Source: a bacterium (GTDB lineage Bacteria; Verrucomicrobiota; Verrucomicrobiae; Limisphaerales; J093). From it: a stretch of 9,284 nucleotides of DNA. Within the stretch, counting starts at the first letter, position 1; every line of letters begins with the position of its first letter. Position numbers and translations under genes: made by a program. The notes under the pieces were generated by a model. It saw nothing but the letters and a program-made list of their open reading frames with translations, made no database searches and was not told the origin of the DNA. The stretch spans positions 1 through 9,284 of the forward strand of contig JAKCAB010000263.1 in NCBI GenBank assembly GCA_021839785.1. Reading direction: 5' to 3'. Below, one piece after another: positions 1 to 6,863 of this stretch.

Positions 1-2
1 TG

Positions 3-1073
3 CGGCTGAACCGCAAGCGCGAGCGCGCGGGCGAGTCTCCCGTCACGCCACTCTATGACAACGCGGACGTGGACCGGCTCCTCGCCTTGTGCCAGCCCAC
101 GCCTTACGACGGGCCGGTGCCGGTGGCACCGGGCGTGAACGCGCATTTTGTCGAAGCCGGCCACTTGCTCGGCTCGGCCAGCATCCACCTGGAGATCGAG
201 GAGAATGGCAGCACGAAACGGGTGGTCTTCTCCGGCGACCTTGGCCCCAAAGGCATCCCGATCCTGCGCGACGCCGAGTGCGTGCGCGAGCCGGCGAACG
301 CGGTGTTCCTCGAATCAACCTACGGCGATCACGACCACCGTCCGTTTCAGGAAACCGTGGATGAGTTTCGCGAGATTCTCCAGGCGGCGGTGGCCGCGAA
401 GGGCAAGATCCTCGTGCCGACCTTCGCGGTCGGGCGCGCGCAACTGCTCCTGGTTCTGTTGGCCGTCATGTTTCGGCGGAAGGAACTGCCCAAGTTTCCT
501 CTCTTCCTGGACAGCCCGATGGCGGCGGAGGCCTCGCGCATTTACATCCACCACCCCGAGTTGTTCGACGACGAGTTGAACGGCCTGCGCGCGGAGCGGC
601 CGATCCGGTCCGACCTCGACACCTTGACCGTCACGGCGACGGCCGGGGAGTCGAAGACCATCAACGACGTGCCCGGACCTTGCCTGGTCCTGGCCGGCTC
701 GGGCATGTGCAACGCCGGCCGCATTCTGCATCACCTGCGCCAGAACCTTTGGCGGCCGGGGACGCATGTCATGATCGTGGGTTACCAATCTGACGGCACC
801 CTCGGCCGTTTGCTCGTGGAGGGGGCCAGGGAGGTCTCCATCTTCGGCGAGAAGGTCGCGGTCCGGGCCCAAGTCCACACGCTGGGCGGCTTCAGCGCCC
901 ACGCTGGCCAGAAGGATTTGCTCGACTGGTTTGGCTGCCTCGCCGGCGGGCGGCCGCAGGTCTTCCTCACCCACGGCGAGAAACGGGGGCGCGAGGCCCT
1001 GGCTCGGAAGATCGAGGAGCGCTACGGCTTAAAGTCCAACCTGCCGGCGCTGGAGCAAACCCTGGAAGTCTGA
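3..1073 (+). CDS. Metallo-beta-lactamase/beta-CASP RNA exonuclease-like protein, 5'-truncated by the window edge
   Basis: The frame is open from base 3, so the gene starts before the window; the GTG at 69 is internal, because the codons before it (reading RLNRKRERAGE, then PLYD) fit the family. 356 residues remain of a usual 450-470, so the N-terminal HxHxDH zinc motif is off-window. Visible parts, in order: EAGHLLGSA with a metal-ligand histidine (codon 162-164), FSGDLG with its aspartate (237-239), ESTYGD, the beta-CASP stretch with LVPTFAVGRAQ and DSPMA, SGMCNAGRILHHL, then GFSAHAGQ with a late histidine (900-902) and FLTHGE. These are hallmarks of CPSF/YsrA-like beta-CASP nucleases, zinc enzymes that process or degrade RNA in the cytoplasm. 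It stops at TGA, 42 bases before the next gene on the same strand, so co-transcription is possible. The family is secure; the substrate is unknown. Confidence 0.93.
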   Translation, partial: RLNRKRERAGESPVTPLYDNADVDRLLALCQPTPYDGPVPVAPGVNAHFVEAGHLLGSASIHLEIEENGSTKRVVFSGDLGPKGIPILRDAECVREPANAVFLESTYGDHDHRPFQETVDEFREILQAAVAAKGKILVPTFAVGRAQLLLVLLAVMFRRKELPKFPLFLDSPMAAEASRIYIHHPELFDDELNGLRAERPIRSDLDTLTVTATAGESKTINDVPGPCLVLAGSGMCNAGRILHHLRQNLWRPGTHVMIVGYQSDGTLGRLLVEGAREVSIFGEKVAVRAQVHTLGGFSAHAGQKDLLDWFGCLAGGRPQVFLTHGEKRGREALARKIEERYGLKSNLPALEQTLEV

Positions 1074-1115
1074 TCGCGTCTGCGGTCCGGCGGGCAACGC
1101 AAAGCCGGTTCTCCC

Positions 1116-2402
1116 ATGAACACGCAGCTCGGCCTCGAATTGGTGCGCAGTTTCGGAACCGCGCTCCTGATTGGCGCGTTGGTGGGTATCGACCGCGAGA
1201 AGCGCAAGGAAGAAGGCGAGGCGGGCGCGGGCGGCATCCGCACGTTTATCTTGATCGCGCTGGCCGGCGCGGCGTCCGCCTTTCTCGGACGCGTGCTCGA
1301 CGCCCCGTGGGTCTTCGTTGCCACGGTGGCGGTGGGGGGTGGCGCGGCGCTTTGGCCGGCGGTTTGCCAGGCGCAGTCCCATCCGGGGGCTGGCGGGCTG
1401 ACGACTGGTTTTGCCGCGCTGGTGGTGCTCCTGCTGGGCGGCTTGTGCGTGCTCGAACACGCTGATCTGGCCGTCGCGTTGGGTATCGCCACGTCGACGG
1501 TGCTGGCCTTCAAACAACCCATCCACGAGTTGGTGCGCAAGGTCGGCACCGAAGACCTCTATGCCGGGCTGAAGCTGCTGATCGCGACGTTCATCATCCT
1601 GCCGCTCCTGCCGCAAAGGACGATCGACCCGTGGGGCGCATTGAACCCGTACACGCTCTGGTTGCTGGTCATTCTGATTTCTGGCCTGTCGCTCGTCGGT
1701 TACGTGGCCACGCGCTGGCTCGGCACGGAGCGCGGCATTGTGCTGACCGGCGTCACCGGCGGCCTGGTATCGTCCACCGCGGTCACGCTCGCGCTGGCCC
1801 GCCAGAGCCGCGACCTGAAAGCCGACCCCACCGCGGCGGGACCGCTTTCGACGGCGGTTTTCATCGCGTGGCTGATCATGGTGGGGCGCATGGTGGTCCT
1901 GCTGACGGTGACCAATCCTGACCTCGCCCGGCACGCGGCGTTGCCGCTGACCGTGTTTGGTCTGGCGACGGCGGGCGTGGCGGTTTGGACCTTCCTGAGT
2001 ACCCGGCGAGCCGGTCCGGCCGATGCGCAAAAGGCGGGCGAAGTGCCGTTGAAAAACCCGTTCCGGCTCACCTCGGCCATCAAGTTCGCGGCGCTGTTCG
2101 CGGTCGTTCTGCTGCTGGTGAAAGGCGCGCAGCACTACTTTCCCGGCGGCGGCATCTATGCCGTGGCCACGCTCGCCGGGACCACCGACGTGGACGCCAT
2201 CACGCTCTCGATGGCGGACTTTGCGCGGCAAGGCGGCGATCCCACCCAGGCCGTGCGGGCGGCGCTGCTGGCCGCGGCGACCAACACAGCGGTGAAAGCG
2301 GGATTGGTGGCGGTGGTGGCGGGCGGCGTGATGTGGCGCCAGATCCTGCTGGGCAGCGGGGCGATTTTGGCGGCAGCGGCGGCGGCTTGGTTCTTGTGCT
2401 GA
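1116..2402 (+). CDS. MgtC/SapB and DUF4010 domain membrane protein
   Basis: 428 residues, very hydrophobic, with roughly ten predicted membrane segments, so an inner-membrane protein. The N-terminal part (about residues 10-135) carries the MgtC signature: ALLIGALVGIDREKR (17-30) followed by GGIRTF (39-44). The C-terminal part (about 175-425) matches DUF4010: GGLVSSTAVT (215-224), NPFRLTSAIKF (314-324), AGTTDVDAITLSMA (354-367) and ATNTAVKA (388-395). MgtC relatives are linked to magnesium limitation and envelope homeostasis; the function of the MgtC-DUF4010 fusion is not established, and transport is only a guess. The ATG at 1116 puts the first helix directly at the N-terminus and fits the family. 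No Shine-Dalgarno sequence is visible before it. The next plus-strand gene begins 70 bases downstream. Confidence 0.9.
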   Translation: MNTQLGLELVRSFGTALLIGALVGIDREKRKEEGEAGAGGIRTFILIALAGAASAFLGRVLDAPWVFVATVAVGGGAALWPAVCQAQSHPGAGGLTTGFAALVVLLLGGLCVLEHADLAVALGIATSTVLAFKQPIHELVRKVGTEDLYAGLKLLIATFIILPLLPQRTIDPWGALNPYTLWLLVILISGLSLVGYVATRWLGTERGIVLTGVTGGLVSSTAVTLALARQSRDLKADPTAAGPLSTAVFIAWLIMVGRMVVLLTVTNPDLARHAALPLTVFGLATAGVAVWTFLSTRRAGPADAQKAGEVPLKNPFRLTSAIKFAALFAVVLLLVKGAQHYFPGGGIYAVATLAGTTDVDAITLSMADFARQGGDPTQAVRAALLAAATNTAVKAGLVAVVAGGVMWRQILLGSGAILAAAAAAWFLC

Positions 2403-2472
2403 ACGGGAGGCCGCCGGTTACGCTGCGAAGGCCGCGCTTGGCAAAGCCGCGGGGCGATGTTGAACTCCTGCC

Positions 2473-3708
2473 ATGCACACGCCGATTTCAACGCTCACCC
2501 GACGCGATTTCCTCAAGACTTCCGCGACCGCCACCGCCGCGGGCGCCTTGGCCGCCAGTTATACCGGCGTTTTCGCGGCAGCTTCGGACACGATTCGCGT
2601 GGGCCTCGTCGGCTGCGGTTCGCGCGGCACCGGGGCGGCGATGAATTGTGTCTTGTCCTCGCCCGGCGTGGAGATCACCGCGCTGGCCGACGTGTTCGAG
2701 GACAAGGCCGGCGAATGTCTGCAGCGCCTGAAAAACGACCAGGCCGGGCGCGAATGGAGTTGTTCCCAGGACTGGAAGCATTCCGCGCAAGTCAAGGCGA
2801 CGCGGGACAGGTGCTTCACCGGTTTCGACGGGTACCGCGAACTGCTCAAGACAGACGTGGATCTGGTGTTGCTCGCCACGCCGCCGCACTTCCGGCCGGC
2901 GTATCTCAAGGCCGCTTTGGAAGCCGGCAAGCACGTGTTCATGGAGAAGCCCGTCGCCGTGGACCCGGTCGGCATTCGCTCGATCATCGCCTCCGCCGAA
3001 CTCGCGAAACAGAAGGGCCTGGCGATCGTGGCGGGCACGCAACGCCGTCACCAGAACGCCTACACCGAGCTGATGAAACGGCTCCACGCGGGCGCCATCG
3101 GCGAGATCGTGGCGGGCGAGGCGTACTGGAACGGACCGTGCGTGCGTACCTACGGCTTTTATCACGAGCGCCAGCCGGGCTGGAGCGCAATGGAGTACAT
3201 GCTCCGCAACTGGTATTTCTATTCCTGGCTCTCCGGCGATCACATCGTCGAGCAGCACGTCCACAACCTGGACGTGGTGAACTGGGCGATCGGCGCGCCA
3301 CCGGTGGAAGCCGTGGGCGTGGGCGGCCGGCAATGGCGGGTGGAGCCTCAGTTTGGCAACATCTACGACCATTTCGGCATCCGTTACCGTTATGCTAACG
3401 GCGCGGTGGTGGTGAGCATGGCGCGGCAGATCAACGACACCCAGCCGCTGGTGACCGAAGGACTCATCGGCACCAAGGGCCGCGCGAGCGCGGGTCGCAT
3501 CGACGGCGCGGGCGCGTGGAAGTGGGACGGCCCCAACCCAAATCCTTACGAGCAGGAACACACCGACTTAATCGCCAGCATTCGCGCGGGCAAGCCGTTG
3601 AACGAGGCACGCCGGGTGGCCGAAAGCACGCTCACCGCGATCATGGGCCGCATGGCGGCGTACACCGGGCAAGCCGTAAGCTGGGACTTCGCGTTGAAGG
3701 ATTCCTAG
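2473..3708 (+). CDS. Tat-exported Gfo/Idh/MocA family oxidoreductase, probably C-terminally truncated by an in-frame TAG
   Basis: 411 residues as read. A twin-arginine signal (TRRDFLK, residues 9-15) is followed by an alanine-rich hydrophobic stretch and a likely cleavage site near 34-37, so export folded with its cofactor is expected. The Rossmann domain has GLVGCGSRG (44-52, GxGxxG) for NAD(P); MEKPVAV (157-163) holds the family EKP motif with the catalytic-type lysine 159. DHIVEQHVHN (256-265) supplies the active-site histidines. Relatives oxidise or reduce sugars and cyclitols; the substrate is unknown. The gene's own close neighbour on the other strand (4374-5738) is a paralogue with the same RNWxYFxWxxGDH block. 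The TAG at 3706-3708 falls where the paralogue reads NSK, and a family-like tail continues in frame to 3807, so the reading frame looks recently shortened by about 33 codons. The shortened product may still fold because both domains are complete. Confidence 0.93.
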   Translation: MHTPISTLTRRDFLKTSATATAAGALAASYTGVFAAASDTIRVGLVGCGSRGTGAAMNCVLSSPGVEITALADVFEDKAGECLQRLKNDQAGREWSCSQDWKHSAQVKATRDRCFTGFDGYRELLKTDVDLVLLATPPHFRPAYLKAALEAGKHVFMEKPVAVDPVGIRSIIASAELAKQKGLAIVAGTQRRHQNAYTELMKRLHAGAIGEIVAGEAYWNGPCVRTYGFYHERQPGWSAMEYMLRNWYFYSWLSGDHIVEQHVHNLDVVNWAIGAPPVEAVGVGGRQWRVEPQFGNIYDHFGIRYRYANGAVVVSMARQINDTQPLVTEGLIGTKGRASAGRIDGAGAWKWDGPNPNPYEQEHTDLIASIRAGKPLNEARRVAESTLTAIMGRMAAYTGQAVSWDFALKDS

Positions 3709-3807
3709 CTCGACCTCATGCCCAAAGAGATTTTGGAGGCTGGCTACAAGCTGGGTCCCGCTCCGAAAGTGCCGCCGCCCGCGAGCGGCCGGGAAGAGTT
3801 GGTGTAG
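3709..3807 (+). other. In-frame remnant of the oxidoreductase C-terminal tail beyond a TAG
   Basis: Continuing in the frame of the preceding oxidoreductase, 32 sense codons follow the TAG before a second TAG (3805-3807). The translation starts LDLMPKEI, contains YKLGPAPKVPPP and ends GREELV. The paralogue at 4374-5738 ends with the same architecture: ALNSK, a short spacer, YELGPLPFPEVPKP and then HRLV. Tails of the form NSKLDLxP ... GPxPxPP are, from general knowledge, usual in this Gfo/Idh/MocA subfamily. The TAG sits at the position of the lysine after NS, so a single AAG-to-TAG change would explain it. It may be a real nonsense mutation, a sequencing error or, least likely, readthrough. 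Confidence 0.72.
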
Positions 3808-3879
3808 TCGCAAGCCAGTTGGCCAGCGCCGCCGCCAAGCCTGTGTGGCTCCCGAAAAACGTCGCGACGCGGTGTCAGG

Positions 3880-4221
3880 TTAGCGGCGTGTGACGGTTGG
3901 GGACGCGGCTGGCGCTTCGAAGTGAACGACCATTTCGCCGGGCTTGGCGAAGCCGAACCGCTCGCGGATGAGGCGTTCGGCGGCGGCGGGGTTGTTCGTG
4001 AACGCCACGATCCGGTTGCGCAGCGCATCGCCGTAAGCACGGGCGGCCGCGATCTGCCGTTCCAACTGGAGCCGCTCCGCCTGCAAATCCTGGTTGCGCT
4101 GGATTTCGGGGAGATACCAGATGCCCACCGCCAGGGCGCCGGCCACGAAAAGCAGCACCGTGACGATAGCACTAAGGCGATTCCAGACGGTCGGCGCGTT
4201 CACTGACACGTATTCAAGCAC
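3880..4221 (-). CDS. Septum formation initiator (FtsB/DivIC family) protein
   Basis: 113 residues with the classic FtsB/DivIC plan: a short N-terminal cytoplasmic piece, one membrane helix (about residues 15-37), a coiled coil (about 40-75, with LQAERLQLERQ), and the C-terminal motif ERLIRERFGFAKPGEMVV (82-99) typical of the family. Such proteins join FtsL and FtsQ-type partners to build the divisome and act on the outer side of the inner membrane. There is no ATG; three in-frame GTG codons at 4221, 4209 and 4203 are possible starts, and the first is taken. None has a clear Shine-Dalgarno sequence. A TATAAA-like box lies about 25-30 bases upstream on this strand (near 4249-4254), a weak promoter hint. 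It lies 152 bases downstream of the minus-strand oxidoreductase and is functionally unrelated to it. It stops at TAA, convergent with the plus-strand oxidoreductase. In many bacteria this gene sits beside eno, which is not seen here. Confidence 0.85.
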   Translation of the reverse strand: MLEYVSVNAPTVWNRLSAIVTVLLFVAGALAVGIWYLPEIQRNQDLQAERLQLERQIAAARAYGDALRNRIVAFTNNPAAAERLIRERFGFAKPGEMVVHFEAPAASPTVTRR

Positions 4222-4313
4222 ACCCGATCAGCCAGGGAAAGCGGACTTTTTATACCGCTCTTTCTATGAGCGACCGCTTCGACTCACTACAGCCAGCAAA
4301 CGAGGCGGCGAAC

Positions 4314-4345
4314 CGGAGCGCGCTAAAGCCTGGTTCAGCGCTCCG
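4314..4345. repeat. Inverted repeat between the FtsB-like gene and the second oxidoreductase
   Basis: CGGAGCGC (4314-4321) and GCGCTCCG (4338-4345) form a perfect 8-base-pair stem around a 16-base loop. It lies in the 152-base gap just past the 3' end of the minus-strand oxidoreductase. No T-tract follows on either strand, so it is not a standard intrinsic terminator; it may be an RNA-stabilising hairpin or a copy of a dispersed palindromic repeat. The neighbouring GACTGAAGTC (4367-4376) is a near-palindrome that overlaps the gene's stop codon and looks like part of the same structured spacer. Confidence 0.45.
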
Positions 4346-4373
4346 CCGACGCGCCCGTCGCGTGAGACTGAAG

Positions 4374-5738
4374 TCACACCAGCCGATGATTGCTGGGCTT
4401 GGGCACTTCGGGGAAGGGCAGCGGTCCTAACTCATATTTATCGGGACCCCAGCGCATCTTGGAGTTCAACGCCTGCTCCCATTCGATGGTCTGGCCACTG
4501 TAAGCCGACTCCCGGCCCATGATGCCGACAAGCGTGGACTCCGCGAGGTTCTTGGCTTCGTTGATGGGCTGGCCGGCGCGGATGCTGGCGATCAGGTCCT
4601 GGTGTTCCTGCTGGTAGGCGTTCACCTCCTGTTCGCGGAACCGCCATAACTGGCCCGTCTTCGGTTTGATCCAGGTGGCGCAATTGCTCGCGCCGTTGCT
4701 GCCGTGGACCGCCTCCTCCACCCGGCCTTCGCAATGATTCATCTGCCGCGCCTGGCTGAACATGCGCACGCCGTTCGGGTACTCGTACTCGACGGCGAAG
4801 TGGTCGTAGATGTGGCCGTGAATCGGGTATTGCCGGTCCAGCCGGCCACCCATGCCATAGGCCTTGACCGGGTGCGTGCCCATGACCCAGTTCATGATGT
4901 CGAGGTTGTGCACGTGCTGTTCCACGTAGTGGTCGCCGCCCACCCAGGTGAAATAATTCCAGTTCCGAAGCTGCCACTCCATGTCGCTCATCTGGGGCGT
5001 CTTTTCGATCACCCAGATGACGCCGCCGTTCCAATAGCAGCGCAGGTATTCGATGTCGCCGATCGCGCCGTCGTGGATGCGTTTGATGGCCTCGTTGTAG
5101 CTCTTCATGTGGCGGCGCTGGGTGCCACAGGCGATGCCGAGGTTCTTCTGCTTCGCCAGTTCGCAAGCCTCCAACAGCATCCGCACGCCGGGGCCGTCCA
5201 CCGCGCCCGGTTTTTCGATGAAGATGTTCTTGCCAGCCTGGATGGCCGCCAGCGTGTGCATCGGCCGGAAATGCGGCGGCGTGGCTTGGATGACGTAATT
5301 GATGTCGGCGATGGCCAGCAGTTTCTGGTAGCCGTCGAACCCGGCGAAGCACATTTCTTCGGGAATTTGGATCGGCGGGTTCAAGTTGCGGAGCTGTTCG
5401 CGGCAACGATCGATGCGGTCCTTGAACACGTCGCAGAGCGCGACGACCTGCAGGTTTTTGTCCTTCACTTCCGCACCGGCCTTCACGTCCTCGGTGTGGT
5501 AGCCTGCGGCAGGGTATATGACGTTCGTGGCTGCGCCGAGGGCGTCCAGCAACGCGCCGGTCCCGCGCCCGCCACAGCCGATCAGGCCAATGCGAATGGG
5601 ATCATCCGGCGCGGCGTGCACCGTGATGATGGATGGCAGGGCGGCGGCACCGGCGGCGGCCAGGGAGGAGCGTTTCAAGAAAGCGCGGCGATCGAGACTG
5701 TCCGCGGCGAGGAAAGCATCGGCAACGGGGTGTTTCAT
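4374..5738 (-). CDS. Tat-exported Gfo/Idh/MocA family oxidoreductase
   Basis: 454 residues with a complete family layout. The Tat signal is DRRAFLKRSSLAAAGAA (16-32) with a likely cleavage near HAAP (41-44), so the enzyme should act outside the cytoplasmic membrane. The Rossmann fold begins IGLIGCGGRGTG (50-61); IEKPGAV (174-180) carries the EKP lysine 176; GDHYVEQHVHN (268-278) gives the conserved histidines 270, 275 and 277. After the first Rossmann helix there is an extra segment (about 70-96, with YPAAGYHTED) that is absent from the plus-strand paralogue. The C-terminal tail YELGPLPFPEVPKP is intact. Relatives use NAD(P) to oxidise or reduce sugars, glycosides or inositols; the substrate cannot be read from sequence. 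The ATG at 5738 places the Tat motif at the right distance. No Shine-Dalgarno site is visible. It diverges from the NagB-like gene across 134 bases, a plausible shared regulatory region. Confidence 0.95.
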   Translation of the reverse strand: MKHPVADAFLAADSLDRRAFLKRSSLAAAGAAALPSIITVHAAPDDPIRIGLIGCGGRGTGALLDALGAATNVIYPAAGYHTEDVKAGAEVKDKNLQVVALCDVFKDRIDRCREQLRNLNPPIQIPEEMCFAGFDGYQKLLAIADINYVIQATPPHFRPMHTLAAIQAGKNIFIEKPGAVDGPGVRMLLEACELAKQKNLGIACGTQRRHMKSYNEAIKRIHDGAIGDIEYLRCYWNGGVIWVIEKTPQMSDMEWQLRNWNYFTWVGGDHYVEQHVHNLDIMNWVMGTHPVKAYGMGGRLDRQYPIHGHIYDHFAVEYEYPNGVRMFSQARQMNHCEGRVEEAVHGSNGASNCATWIKPKTGQLWRFREQEVNAYQQEHQDLIASIRAGQPINEAKNLAESTLVGIMGRESAYSGQTIEWEQALNSKMRWGPDKYELGPLPFPEVPKPSNHRLV

Positions 5739-5872
5739 ATGCCGACCAAGCTAGCCGAGGCGATAAGTGAGGCGAGCGCAAAATGGCGCTTTGCCCTGCA
5801 CGCGGCATCGTCGGGCTTCCCATCGGGTCGGGTCTGTGCGAGCGTTCGCGAAACCTTCAATTCCGATTGTCT

Positions 5873-6805
5873 ATGCCGCGACGAATCAGTTCCATCGCCC
5901 CCGACTGGTGGGATTACACCACGCTCGACGCCGACCTCATCGCCGCCGCGGCCCGGCTCACGCCGCGCGACCTCGCGAAGTTGTCCCGGCCGGGATTCCA
6001 GGTCGTGATGTACGACACACTCCAGGAATTCTACCTCGCCGAGGCGCTGGAATACATCAATGCCTGGCGGCAAAGCACTGCGGACAACCCGGTTGGCATC
6101 TGTGGGCCGATCGGCCCCACCGAGCAATTGCCGCTGGTGGCGCGACTCGTCAACGACCTCGATCTCGACGTGAGCAGTGCCCATTTTTGGGGCATGGACG
6201 AATGGGTCGTGGACGGCCGCGAAGCGCCGATCACCCACCCGCTTTCCTTCGCCAAGGCGGACCGCGAGCTCTGTTTCGATCGCATCCGCAAGGAACTCCG
6301 AATGCCCGACCCGAACCTGCACTTCCCCGCCGCGGACGCCACCGCCTACCGGGCCACTTGGAACGGCGGCATCCGTTGCGCGGTCATGCAAGGCGGGCAA
6401 GGCGACGTGAAACACTGGGCGTTCAACGACCCGCCGCGGCGAAAAGGCAAGTGGAAGGACGAACCGCCGCCGCCCGCGGAATACCGCAAGCTGGCCACGC
6501 GTGTTGTCGATTTGCATCCGCTGACCATCGCCCAAAACGCGCGGACCAGCGGCGGCGGTAACATTTCCCTGGTGCCCACGCAGGCCATCTCGGTGGGACC
6601 GGTCGAAACCTGGCAGGCGGAGAAGGTTTCGATCTGGCAGGCTGGCATGCACGACAACCCGTTCGGCCAGCGCCTGACGGCGTTCATGATTTCGCAGCGA
6701 ATCCCCGACTCGGCGGTGCCGATGTCATTGCTCGCCGACCACCCGAACGTCCAGTTCAATTATTATCGCGGTGGTCTGGGCGCCTGCGAAGTCGAGATGC
6801 ACTGA
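5873..6805 (+). CDS. NagB-like glucosamine-6-phosphate isomerase/deaminase family protein
   Basis: 310 residues, no signal peptide, so cytoplasmic. NagB-like blocks appear in family order: [14 protein letters not shown] (75-88, sugar-phosphate loop), [11 protein letters not shown] (105-115, matching the FNMDEY region with Asp109-Glu110), [14 protein letters not shown] (174-187, matching GIGxDGHIAFNEP), [16 protein letters not shown] (209-224), and [10 protein letters not shown] (234-243). NagB enzymes convert glucosamine-6-phosphate to fructose-6-phosphate and ammonia. Here the active-site loop differs: one residue is inserted between Asp178 and His181 and the catalytic glutamate position is Asp186, so the true substrate may differ. 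The frame is open upstream to an ATG at 5783, but those 30 residues show no family similarity; the ATG at 5873 leads directly into the PDWWDY start and is preferred, though it lacks a ribosome site. It is convergent with the epimerase-like gene 58 bases downstream. Confidence 0.85.
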   Translation: MPRRISSIAPDWWDYTTLDADLIAAAARLTPRDLAKLSRPGFQVVMYDTLQEFYLAEALEYINAWRQSTADNPVGICGPIGPTEQLPLVARLVNDLDLDVSSAHFWGMDEWVVDGREAPITHPLSFAKADRELCFDRIRKELRMPDPNLHFPAADATAYRATWNGGIRCAVMQGGQGDVKHWAFNDPPRRKGKWKDEPPPPAEYRKLATRVVDLHPLTIAQNARTSGGGNISLVPTQAISVGPVETWQAEKVSIWQAGMHDNPFGQRLTAFMISQRIPDSAVPMSLLADHPNVQFNYYRGGLGACEVEMH

Positions 6806-6863
6806 ACCGACAGGTGCCTGGCGGCGGCGCGCCGGTTGGACACCAGCGCTCTCACCAAGCCGC

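Noticed and set aside
1029..2231. A 400-codon minus-strand open frame opposite the MgtC/DUF4010 gene
   Set aside because: The translation is Arg/Gln/His-rich with no recognisable domain, whereas the plus-strand frame has clear family motifs and membrane helices.
3744..4172. A 142-codon minus-strand frame overlapping the FtsB-like gene
   Set aside because: It is out of frame with the membrane helix, coiled coil and ERFGFAKPGE motif, and its composition is low-complexity.
5783..5872. A 30-residue N-terminal extension of the NagB-like protein
   Set aside because: It resembles no signal peptide or family segment; the ATG at 5873 fits the start of homology.
4704..6008. A 434-codon plus-strand open frame opposite the second oxidoreductase
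   Set aside because: Val/His/Ala-rich antisense shadow that also runs into the NagB-like gene in a different frame; no family features.
6806..6863. A GC-rich hairpin-like stretch between the convergent NagB-like and epimerase genes
   Set aside because: GGCGCGCC is palindromic, but no long stem with a T-tract exists on either strand, so I do not call a bidirectional terminator.
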